Source: Carboxylicivirga linearis
Lineage (GTDB): Bacteria > Bacteroidota > Bacteroidia > Bacteroidales > Marinilabiliaceae
Direction of reading: 5' to 3'
Assembly: GCF_018271995.1 (NCBI RefSeq)
Contig: NZ_JAGUCO010000015.1
Coordinates: 62,001-126,000, forward strand
Length of the DNA stretch: 64,000 nt
The position numbers were made by a program, and so were the translations under genes. A model generated the notes under the pieces. That model ran no database searches and was not told the origin of the DNA. It saw nothing but the letters and a program-made list of their open reading frames with translations. Shown piece by piece: positions 15,855 to 23,406 of the stretch (within the stretch, counting starts at the first letter, position 1; the number at the start of each line of letters is the position of its first letter).

Positions 15855-17363
15855 ATGGAAAAATTAACTCAATCAGAAGTTTGGTTTGTAACAGGTAGCC
15901 AGCATTTATATGGCCCTAAAACCTTAGAGCAAGTTGCAGAACACTCAAAAGAAATTGCTGCAGCATTCGATGCGTCTTCAGAGATTCCTGTGAAAGTAGT
16001 AGTTAAACCTACAGGTACAGGATCAAAAGAAATACATAAAATTTGTAAAGAAGCCAATAGTTCAGATAATTGTATTGGTATCATTACATGGATGCACACT
16101 TTCTCTCCTGCAAAGATGTGGATTCATGGTTTGCAAGAATTAAGAAAGCCTATTCTTCACTTGCACACACAATACAATAAAGAGATTCCATGGAACGATA
16201 TCGACATGGATTTCATGAACCTGAACCAAAGTGCACACGGTGACAGAGAATTCGGTCACATCATGGCTCGTATGCGTATGAACCGTAAGGTGGTTGTAGG
16301 TCACTGGCAAGATCCTAAAACAGTTGCTAAAATTGGTACCTGGACTCGTGTAGCTGCTGCATATGCTGATTCTCGTGATATGTTGATTATCCGTTTCGGT
16401 GATCAAATGAACAACGTTGCCGTAACAGATGGTGACAAAGTGGAAGCAGAAAGAGTATTTGGTTACCATGTTGATTATAGCCCAATTGCTGACTTAGTAG
16501 CTGTTCAGGATGAGGTTACTGACGCTGAGGTTGCAGAATTGGTTAAAGTATATGAGCAAGATTACGATTTAGCTGACAACTGTAAAGAAGGTGGTGAATT
16601 CCGCGATCAGGTTGTAAAAGCTGCTCGTATCGAAATTGCATTACGTCGTTTCTTAGATGCTAAAGGAGCTAAAGCCTTTACTTCTAACTTTGATGATTTA
16701 TCAGGTGTTGACCAATTACCAGGTTTAGCTTCTCAGCGTTTGATGGCTGATGGTTATGGATTTGGTGCTGAAGGAGACTGGAAAACAGCTGCTTTATGTC
16801 GTAATATGTGGTTCATGAGTCAAGGTCTTCCTGATTATAAAGGATGTTCTTTCTTAGAAGACTATACATTAAACTTCGATGGCGAAAACAGTTCTATTCT
16901 TCAGGCTCATATGTTAGAGGTTTCACCTTTAATTGCTGATCACAAGCCAAAATTAGAAGTTCACCCATTAGGAATTGGTGGTAAAAATGATCCTGCTCGT
17001 TTAGTATTTACAAGTAAAACAGGTCCTGGTGTAGCAGCTACTGTTATCGATATGGGCGATCGTTTCCGTATGATTGTAAATACCGTTGATTGTATTGAGT
17101 CAAAAGAGCTTCCAAAGCTTCCTGTAGCTAGTGCTCTTTGGATTCCACAACCAAACTTTGAAGTTGGTGCGGCAGCATGGATTTTAGCAGGTGGAACACA
17201 TCATACAAGCTTCTCTTATGATCTAACTGTAGAATACATGGAAGATTTTGCTGAAATGGCTGGTATTGAAATGGTATTAATTGATGAAAATACTACTATT
17301 CCTGCATTCAAAAACGAGCTTCGCTGGAACGACTTGTATTATCATTTAGCTAAAGGATTATAA
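15855..17363 (+). CDS. araA: L-arabinose isomerase
   Basis: A 502-residue isomerase that converts L-arabinose to L-ribulose in the cytoplasm. The N-terminus EVWFVTGSQHLYGP and the interior blocks HGDREFGHIMARMRMNRKVV and MFMSQGLPDYKGCSFLEDYT are diagnostic of AraA. Metal-site regions FGAEGDWKTAAL, AHMLEVSP and GGTHHTSFS supply the expected Glu/His ligands. Its length matches the family (about 500). It is the first gene after the AraR operator and heads the operon araA, symporter, araD, dehydrogenase, araB. Its substrate could be imported by the symporter encoded next. Confidence 0.97.
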   Translation: MEKLTQSEVWFVTGSQHLYGPKTLEQVAEHSKEIAAAFDASSEIPVKVVVKPTGTGSKEIHKICKEANSSDNCIGIITWMHTFSPAKMWIHGLQELRKPILHLHTQYNKEIPWNDIDMDFMNLNQSAHGDREFGHIMARMRMNRKVVVGHWQDPKTVAKIGTWTRVAAAYADSRDMLIIRFGDQMNNVAVTDGDKVEAERVFGYHVDYSPIADLVAVQDEVTDAEVAELVKVYEQDYDLADNCKEGGEFRDQVVKAARIEIALRRFLDAKGAKAFTSNFDDLSGVDQLPGLASQRLMADGYGFGAEGDWKTAALCRNMWFMSQGLPDYKGCSFLEDYTLNFDGENSSILQAHMLEVSPLIADHKPKLEVHPLGIGGKNDPARLVFTSKTGPGVAATVIDMGDRFRMIVNTVDCIESKELPKLPVASALWIPQPNFEVGAAAWILAGGTHHTSFSYDLTVEYMEDFAEMAGIEMVLIDENTTIPAFKNELRWNDLYYHLAKGL

Positions 17364-17378
17364 ACTCTTAAAACCCGA

Positions 17379-17408
17379 GGCGGAAGAACTCTGCAGTTCT
17401 CTTCCGCC
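17379..17408 (+). terminator. Intercistronic hairpin after araA
   Basis: GGCGGAAG-AACT and AGTT-CTCTTCCGCC pair with a 2-base bulge around a short loop, followed by TTTAAC. It lies 15 bases after araA and 25 bases before the symporter gene. It is likely to tune relative expression (processing or partial termination) rather than end the operon. Confidence 0.5.
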
Positions 17409-17432
17409 TTTAACAACTAAATACAAACTATT

Positions 17433-19115
17433 ATGATGGCAACTTTAGACTGGGTTGTGATTGGATTGTTTTTTCTTCTACTCATCGGAATCATCGTATG
17501 GGTAGTAAGTCAAAAATCAAACAACTCAGAAGATTACTTTTTAGGAGGACGTGATGCAACTTGGGTAGCAATCGGAGCCTCTATCTTTGCGTCCAATATT
17601 GGATCAGAACACTTAATTGGTTTGGCTGGTGCCGGTGCCTCATCGGGTATGGCAATGGCCCATTGGGAGATTCAAGGCTGGATGATACTTATATTAGGTT
17701 GGGTATTTGTTCCATTCTATTCGCGTAGTATGGTTTTAACTATGCCTGAATTCCTTGAAAAACGATTTAATCCGGAATCAAGAACCATTCTATCTGTTAT
17801 TTCATTGGTAAGTTATGTACTTACAAAAGTGGCTGTAACAGTATATGCCGGTGGTTTGGTATTCCAGCAAGTATTTGGCATTGAGGAAATGTGGGGGATT
17901 GACTTCTTCTGGATATCAGCAATCGGACTGGTACTTTTAACTGCTTTATATACCATTTTTGGTGGTATGAAATCGGTGCTCTATACATCGGTACTGCAAA
18001 CACCTATTCTTTTATTAGGATCTTTAATCATCCTGGTTTTAGGTTTGAAAGAAGTTGGTGGATGGCAAAATGTATTGGAAATTGCCGGAGCTACTGCTAC
18101 CAACGAATATGGTGACTCTATGGTAAACCTGATACGCGATAACCGCGATGCTGACTTCCCATGGTTGGGTGCTTTAATCGGATCTGCTGTTATTGGTTTC
18201 TGGTATTGGTGTACCGACCAGTTTATTGTACAACGTGTATTGTCAGGTAAAGATGAGAAACAATCAAGAAGAGGTACTATTTTTGGTGCTTACCTTAAAT
18301 TAACTCCTGTTTTCTTATTCCTTATTCCAGGTATGATTGCTTTTGCAATTCATCAACGTACAGGTGCCTTCTTACCATTGTTAGATAACGGTAATCCAAA
18401 TGCGGATGCTGCTTTCCCAACATTGGTAGCTAAGTTATTACCTGCTGGTGTAAAAGGTTTGGTGGTATCTGGTATTTTAGCTGCATTAATGAGTTCTTTA
18501 GCTTCGTTATTTAACTCATCAGCTATGTTATTTACGATCGATTTCTATAAGCGCTTTAAGCCAGAGACTCCTGAGAAGAAATTAGTGAAAATTGGTCAGA
18601 TTGCAACCGTAGTTATCGTATTGTTGGGTATTCTTTGGATTCCAATTATGCGTAGTGTTGGTGATGTGTTATACGAATATTTACAAGATGTTCAGTCAGT
18701 ATTAGCACCGGGTATTGCTGCTGCCTTCCTTATGGGTATTCTTTGGAAGCGTGCTTCTGCTAAAGGAGGTATGTGGGGATTATTATCCGGTTTTATCATC
18801 GGTATTACCCGATTAGGAGCTAAAGTATACTATTCTACTGTTGAAGGTGCTGCTGATACATTATTCAAATCTGTATTTTTCGATACCAACTGGTTATTCT
18901 TCTGTGGATGGATGCTTGTTGTATGTTTGATCGTTGTAATTGTGGTAAGTTTATTTACTGAAGCTCCAAGCGAAGAAAAAATTCAAGGATTGGTATTCGG
19001 TACATCAACACCTGAACAAGTTGCTGCAACACGTGCTAGCTGGGGAATGTGGGATGTTATTCATTCAGTAATTATCCTAGGTTTAACAGCTGCGTTCTAT
19101 ATTTATTTCTGGTAA
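17433..19115 (+). CDS. Sodium:solute symporter (SSS family), probable arabinose transporter
   Basis: A 560-residue inner-membrane carrier with about 14 hydrophobic segments. It carries the SSS hallmarks DYFLGGRDATWVAIGASIFA near the N-terminus, SNIGSEHLIGLAGAGASSG (sodium and sugar site region) and FIVQRVLSGKDEKQSRRG. It resembles the vSGLT-like group used for galactose, xylose and arabinose. Two start codons (17433, 17436) are adjacent. Its position between araA and araD supports Na+-driven L-arabinose uptake; the exact sugar specificity is inferred from context alone. Confidence 0.88.
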   Translation: MMATLDWVVIGLFFLLLIGIIVWVVSQKSNNSEDYFLGGRDATWVAIGASIFASNIGSEHLIGLAGAGASSGMAMAHWEIQGWMILILGWVFVPFYSRSMVLTMPEFLEKRFNPESRTILSVISLVSYVLTKVAVTVYAGGLVFQQVFGIEEMWGIDFFWISAIGLVLLTALYTIFGGMKSVLYTSVLQTPILLLGSLIILVLGLKEVGGWQNVLEIAGATATNEYGDSMVNLIRDNRDADFPWLGALIGSAVIGFWYWCTDQFIVQRVLSGKDEKQSRRGTIFGAYLKLTPVFLFLIPGMIAFAIHQRTGAFLPLLDNGNPNADAAFPTLVAKLLPAGVKGLVVSGILAALMSSLASLFNSSAMLFTIDFYKRFKPETPEKKLVKIGQIATVVIVLLGILWIPIMRSVGDVLYEYLQDVQSVLAPGIAAAFLMGILWKRASAKGGMWGLLSGFIIGITRLGAKVYYSTVEGAADTLFKSVFFDTNWLFFCGWMLVVCLIVVIVVSLFTEAPSEEKIQGLVFGTSTPEQVAATRASWGMWDVIHSVIILGLTAAFYIYFW

Positions 19116-19133
19116 TATTTAACAACTTAAGTG

Positions 19134-19820
19134 ATGTTAGAACAATTAAAAGAAGAAGTATTTAAAGCCAATCTGGAATTGGTGAAACATAACCTTGTGA
19201 TTTTTACCTGGGGAAACGTTAGTGCTATCGATCGCGAATCAGGATTGGTGGTGATTAAGCCTAGCGGTGTGGAGTATGATGTAATGAAAGCCTCTGATAT
19301 GGTGGTGGTTGATTTGGATGGTAATGTGGTTGACGGCAACCTAAAACCATCATCTGACACACCTACTCATATTGAGCTTTATAAAGCATTTCCTGAAATT
19401 GGTGGAGTGGTTCATACTCACTCTACATATGCTACTGCATGGGCTCATGCAGGTTGCGATATTCCAATTTTGGGTACCACACAAGCTGATTATTTTTACG
19501 GCGACATTCCATGTACCCGTGATATGACAGCTGAGGAAATTGCTGGTGCATACGAAAAAGAAACCGGAACGGTGATTGTGGATTCTTTCAAAGACAAAAA
19601 TCCAATGCATGTTCCTGGTGTAATCGTTAAAAACCATGCTCCTTTCTCATGGGGTAAAGATGCACATGATGCTGTTCATAACAGTGTAGTGATTGAGCAA
19701 GTGGCCAAAATGAATTTTGTGGCCCTTCAGGTTAATCCCGAAGCTACTATGAATAAGCATTTGACAGAAAAACACTTCAACCGTAAGCATGGCGCTAATG
19801 CCTATTATGGTCAAGGATAG
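19134..19820 (+). CDS. araD: L-ribulose-5-phosphate 4-epimerase
   Basis: A 228-residue class II aldolase/adducin-family enzyme that converts L-ribulose-5-phosphate to D-xylulose-5-phosphate. It shows the substrate loop [17 protein letters not shown], the zinc ligands in [12 protein letters not shown] and the third His in [15 protein letters not shown], and the C-terminal AYYGQG with the tyrosine typical of AraD. The ATG at 19134 is chosen over a GTG one codon earlier. It follows the symporter gene by 18 bases. Fuculose-phosphate aldolase shares the fold, but the C-terminal signature and operon identify AraD. Confidence 0.93.
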   Translation: MLEQLKEEVFKANLELVKHNLVIFTWGNVSAIDRESGLVVIKPSGVEYDVMKASDMVVVDLDGNVVDGNLKPSSDTPTHIELYKAFPEIGGVVHTHSTYATAWAHAGCDIPILGTTQADYFYGDIPCTRDMTAEEIAGAYEKETGTVIVDSFKDKNPMHVPGVIVKNHAPFSWGKDAHDAVHNSVVIEQVAKMNFVALQVNPEATMNKHLTEKHFNRKHGANAYYGQG

Positions 19821-19831
19821 ATGATGAAATT

Positions 19832-19906
19832 AGTATCAAGACATAAGTATCAAGACAATTAGTCTTGGATCTTAGTCTTGATACTTATTACTCTGTACTT
19901 GATACT
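19832..19906. repeat. Nested inverted repeats between araD and the dehydrogenase gene
   Basis: Inner arms ATAAGTATCAAGAC (19843-19856) and GTCTTGATACTTAT (19875-19888) are perfect over 14 bases. Outer arms AGTATCAAG (19832-19840) and CTTGATACT (19898-19906) repeat the same motif. The four copies of one motif make a large cruciform or mRNA stem in the middle of the ara operon. A TCTTGATACTT copy also occurs near 4219. Confidence 0.65.
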
Positions 19907-19914
19907 GAGAAAAT

Positions 19915-20943
19915 ATGAAAGCAGTTAAAATTTCCGGAATTCGCAAAATTGGTGTTTACGATGTAGCCGAAAGCAACATTGTAAAAGATGATGAAGTGAA
20001 GGTTGCTATACAATCAGTGGGAGTTTGTGGTTCTGATATTCATTATTACAATGAAGGAAACATAGGCTCGCAGGTAGTGGAATATCCATGGGGCGTCGGT
20101 CACGAAGCCGCAGGAAGGGTTTTAGCTGTTGGATCAGAAGTAAAAGATGTAAAGCCGGGTGATAAAGTGGCTATTGAACCCACTGTTTATTGTGGTGAGT
20201 GTTCAGAATGCTTAAACGACAGACGTCATACCTGCTTAAATCAAAAATTTTTAGGTTGTCCGGGGCAAATGGAAGGTTGTATGAGTGAAACCTTCGTAAT
20301 TCCACAAATTTGTTGTGTAAAAGTGCCCGATCATTTATCTCCGCAATTGGCAGCATTTGCAGAACCCCTATCCATAGGATTATATGCATACAAGCTATCA
20401 GCAATGCATCAAAAAGATTTTAAAGTTGCCATATTAGGAGCGGGACCCATCGGTTTAACTGTGTTAGCCTCTTGTCTGCATGGAGAGCAAAAGCACATAA
20501 CCGTTATTGAGCCGCTGGACTATCGAAAAAACTTTGCTAAAGAATGTGGAGCTGCAGCTTCTTTCACTCCTGATGAGGAGGAAGAAATTAAGCAACAAGC
20601 ATCTTTAGGCTACGATGTAGTATACGAATGTTGTGGAAAACAGGAAGCTCTTGATCAGGCTTTGCGTATTTTAAAGCCGGGGGGTAAATTAATGTTTGTA
20701 GGAATTCCTGAAACCCAATCGTTGAGTTACAACATGGATTTGATGCGACGAAAAGAAATCTGTGTACAGAATGTTCGTCGTCAGAACAACAGCTTTGAGG
20801 AAGCAATTGATATGATCGCTCAGAATCCGGATTATTATCAAAAGATGATTACCCACAATTACACCGTGGATGAATCCGGACAGGCTTTCGAAAATGTAGC
20901 TGGCTATAGAGATAATGTAATTAAAGCAATGGTTAATTTCTAG
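19915..20943 (+). CDS. Zinc-dependent polyol/sugar dehydrogenase (MDR family)
   Basis: A 342-residue medium-chain dehydrogenase. The catalytic zinc site is present (GVCGSDIHYY, GVGHEAAG, and the distal EP), the structural zinc lobe has its four Cys (CGECSECLNDRRHTC), and the nucleotide fold has AILGAGPIGLTVLAS. It resembles sorbitol, xylitol and L-arabinitol dehydrogenases. It is placed inside the ara operon, 22 bases before araB, so a role in oxidising a pentitol or a related sugar into the same pathway is plausible. The actual substrate and the NAD or NADP preference cannot be read with confidence. Confidence 0.8.
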   Translation: MKAVKISGIRKIGVYDVAESNIVKDDEVKVAIQSVGVCGSDIHYYNEGNIGSQVVEYPWGVGHEAAGRVLAVGSEVKDVKPGDKVAIEPTVYCGECSECLNDRRHTCLNQKFLGCPGQMEGCMSETFVIPQICCVKVPDHLSPQLAAFAEPLSIGLYAYKLSAMHQKDFKVAILGAGPIGLTVLASCLHGEQKHITVIEPLDYRKNFAKECGAAASFTPDEEEEIKQQASLGYDVVYECCGKQEALDQALRILKPGGKLMFVGIPETQSLSYNMDLMRRKEICVQNVRRQNNSFEEAIDMIAQNPDYYQKMITHNYTVDESGQAFENVAGYRDNVIKAMVNF

Positions 20944-20965
20944 TTAACTAATCAAATAAGATAAA

Positions 20966-22603
20966 ATGAAAAAGCAATATGTAATCGGGTTAGATTATGG
21001 TTCTGACTCAGCAAGAGCGTTAATAGTTGACGCGAATACTGGTGAAGAAATGGCTTCATCGGTTAAGTATTATCCTCGTTGGATGGAAGGTAAATATTGT
21101 GTGCCTGCACAAAACCAATACCGTCAACATCCTAAAGATTATTTAGAGGTAATGGAAGGTACCATTACTGAAGCATTAAGCAAATGCGACGCTTCAGTAG
21201 CTGAAAACGTAGTGGGTATTTCATTCGATACAACCGGTAGTACTCCAGCTTTAACAGATGGAAACGGTACTCCGTTAGCAATGCTGCCTGAGTTTGAAGA
21301 GAACCCGAATGCAATGTTTATTTTGTGGAAGGACCACATGGCTGTTAAAGAAGCTGATGAAATTAATGAGTTGGCTCGCAAATGGGATGTAGACTTTACT
21401 AAATACGAAGGTGGAATTTACTCTTCGGAGTGGGTATGGGCTAAAGCATTGCATGTTTTACGTAAAGATGATGCCGTAAAAGCTGCTACTAAATCATGGA
21501 TTGAGTATTGCGACTGGTTGCCAGCTGTATTAACAGGTAAAACGGCTATTAATGAAGTAAAACGTAGCCGTTGTGCTGCGGGTCATAAAGCATTGTGGCA
21601 TCCAGACTGGAAAGGCCTTCCACCAGAAGAATTTTTGGTTGAATTAGGTCCTGAATTAAAAGGATTACGCGAGAATTTATTTGAAGAAACATATACAAGT
21701 GACGAAGCATTCGGTAACCTTACTGCTGAGTGGGCTGAAAAATTAGGTCTTTCAACCGACGTAGTAGTGGGTGTAAGTGCTTTTGATGCTCATATGGGTG
21801 CTGTAGGTGCCGAAATTGAAGCAAACACTTTCGTACGTATCATGGGTACATCAACTTGTGATATCATGGTATCTCCTGAAACTGAATTAGGCGATAAATT
21901 AATCCCGGGTATCTGTGGTCAGGTTGACGGTTCTGTAATCCCTGGAATGGTAGGATTAGAGGCTGGTCAGTCGGCTTTTGGTGATGTTTACGCATGGTTC
22001 AAACGTGTATTGGAATGGCCACTTCAATTCGTGTCAAGTGAAGAGGAGAAAAAAGCTATCATGGATAAAATTATCCCTGCTTTGGCTGATGAGGCTGCTC
22101 AAATTCCAATGGAAGAGTCAACTATTTTGGCAACCGACTGGTTCAACGGTCGTCGTACACCAGATGCTGACCAAAATGTAAAAGGTACTATCACTGGTTT
22201 GAATTTAGGTTCAACAGCTCCACGCATCTTTCGTGCTCTAGTTGAAGCTACAGCTTACGGATCTAAAGCTATTGTAGACCGTTTCCTTGATAACGGTGTG
22301 AAAGTAGACCAGGTGGTTGCTATTGGTGGTGTAGCTAAAAAATCAGACTTTGTAATGCAAACATTGGCTGATGTATTAGGAATGCCAATTAAAGTAGCTC
22401 GCTCAGAGCAGAGTGTTGCTTTAGGTGCTGCTATGTTTGCTGCAGTTGCTTCTGGTGCGCATGCTACAATTGCTGATGCTCAAAAAGCAATGGGACAAGG
22501 ATTCGAGAAAGAATACAACCCAATTGCTGCAAATGTAGAAGCTTACAAAGCACTTTACGAAAAGTATATCAAATTAGGAAAACTTACTGAAGCAGGTATT
22601 TAA
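20966..22603 (+). CDS. araB: Ribulokinase
   Basis: A 545-residue FGGY-family kinase that phosphorylates L-ribulose. The N-terminal ATPase domain begins YVIGLDYGSDSARALIVDAN, with FDTTGSTPALTDGNGTPL and the AraB-like ENPNAMFILWKDH. The second domain carries IMGTSTCDIMVSPE, the FNGRRTP block and VAIGGVAKKSDFVMQTLADV. Length agrees with AraB (about 540-570). It follows the dehydrogenase gene by 22 bases and is closed by a clear terminator, so it is the last gene of the main ara transcript. Confidence 0.95.
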   Translation: MKKQYVIGLDYGSDSARALIVDANTGEEMASSVKYYPRWMEGKYCVPAQNQYRQHPKDYLEVMEGTITEALSKCDASVAENVVGISFDTTGSTPALTDGNGTPLAMLPEFEENPNAMFILWKDHMAVKEADEINELARKWDVDFTKYEGGIYSSEWVWAKALHVLRKDDAVKAATKSWIEYCDWLPAVLTGKTAINEVKRSRCAAGHKALWHPDWKGLPPEEFLVELGPELKGLRENLFEETYTSDEAFGNLTAEWAEKLGLSTDVVVGVSAFDAHMGAVGAEIEANTFVRIMGTSTCDIMVSPETELGDKLIPGICGQVDGSVIPGMVGLEAGQSAFGDVYAWFKRVLEWPLQFVSSEEEKKAIMDKIIPALADEAAQIPMEESTILATDWFNGRRTPDADQNVKGTITGLNLGSTAPRIFRALVEATAYGSKAIVDRFLDNGVKVDQVVAIGGVAKKSDFVMQTLADVLGMPIKVARSEQSVALGAAMFAAVASGAHATIADAQKAMGQGFEKEYNPIAANVEAYKALYEKYIKLGKLTEAGI

Positions 22604-22627
22604 TCCTGCACTCGCTTGATTCATAAT

Positions 22628-22657
22628 ACCGGGAGCCGTTAACTTCTCCCGGTTTTT
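22628..22657 (+). terminator. Rho-independent terminator after araB
   Basis: Perfect 8-base arms ACCGGGAG (22628-22635) and CTCCCGGT (22646-22653) with a 10-base loop, followed by TTTTC. It separates the ara operon from the rpiB-like gene, though the short distance (19 bases) allows read-through. Confidence 0.8.
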
Positions 22658-22675
22658 CAAAATTAGATATACAAG

Positions 22676-23107
22676 ATGGTGTTAGGATTAGCCTCTGATC
22701 ACGCCGGATATGAGATGAAGGAATTCATCAAACAATATCTTTTGGGGAAAGGGTATTCGGTGAACGATTATGGAACAAACAGCGGAGATAGTTGCGATTA
22801 TGCCGACTATGCTCATCCCTTGGCGGAAGCTGTAGAAAAAGGCGAAAATCAATTTGGTTTAGCTTTTTGCGGAAGTGGTAACGGTATTAATATAAGCTTG
22901 AATCGCCATAAAGGTATTCGATCAGCTTATTGTTGGAAAACAGAAATAGCAGAATTAGCCCGCCTTCATAACGACGCTAATATTTGCACTGTTCCGGCCC
23001 GTTTTATCGAAAAAGATCTTTGCATTGAAATTATTGAAAAGTTTTTGGCCACAGCTTTTGAAGGTGGAAGACATCAATGCAGAATTGAAAAAATTGAAAT
23101 AGAATAG
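22676..23107 (+). CDS. rpiB: Ribose-5-phosphate isomerase B family protein
   Basis: A 143-residue sugar-phosphate isomerase of the RpiB/LacAB family. It shows the opening GLASDHAGYEMKEFIKQYL, catalytic-loop FGLAFCGSGNGINISLNRHKGIR with the active Cys and the GSGNG anion hole, and ARLHNDANICTVPARFI. In the cytoplasm it should interconvert ribose-5-phosphate and ribulose-5-phosphate. Lying between araB and transketolase, it completes a block that feeds arabinose carbon into the non-oxidative pentose phosphate pathway. A related aldose-phosphate substrate cannot be excluded. Confidence 0.88.
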   Translation: MVLGLASDHAGYEMKEFIKQYLLGKGYSVNDYGTNSGDSCDYADYAHPLAEAVEKGENQFGLAFCGSGNGINISLNRHKGIRSAYCWKTEIAELARLHNDANICTVPARFIEKDLCIEIIEKFLATAFEGGRHQCRIEKIEIE

Positions 23108-23130
23108 CATATTTTAATTGTACTGATTGG

Positions 23131-23310
23131 CCTCAAGAGGGATGATGATTTTTGGAAGATAAACATTAGTAAGACCGGGAAGCTGATCCGGCAACTGCCG
23201 GAGTAGATCACCCGGCCGCACTTAGGTTTATCAAATAAAAAGAAATCATCACTATTGCAGCCTTGATTTTCTTTGTTTCGTTTCTTTTATCAAGAAAAGA
23301 AATGGATAAA
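23131..23310. repeat. Structured intercistronic repeat R2, copy B
   Basis: Inverted relative to copy A at 2.75-2.91 kb but in the same sense relative to its neighbouring genes. Pairing arms are 23143-23151 with 23243-23251, 23158-23164 with 23226-23232, 23175-23179 with 23211-23215, and TCCGGC/GCCGGA (23187-23202). A tail with CAGCCTTGATTTTCTTTG ends in AAGAAAAGAAATGG-type sequence. The element lies between rpiB and transketolase genes and ends about 97 bases before the latter. Confidence 0.8.
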
Positions 23311-23406
23311 AAATAGAAGTCAAAGTGTTGAGTGGCTTAATGAAGTGTACAATTAGAGTTATGAGTAAGAGATACAATAAATATAACTATAACTAAGAAT
23401 CAAATT

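Noticed and set aside
19134-19820. araD as a fuculose-1-phosphate aldolase that would complete the fucose pathway
   Set aside because: Same fold, but the C-terminal signature, length and position in the ara operon fit the 4-epimerase.
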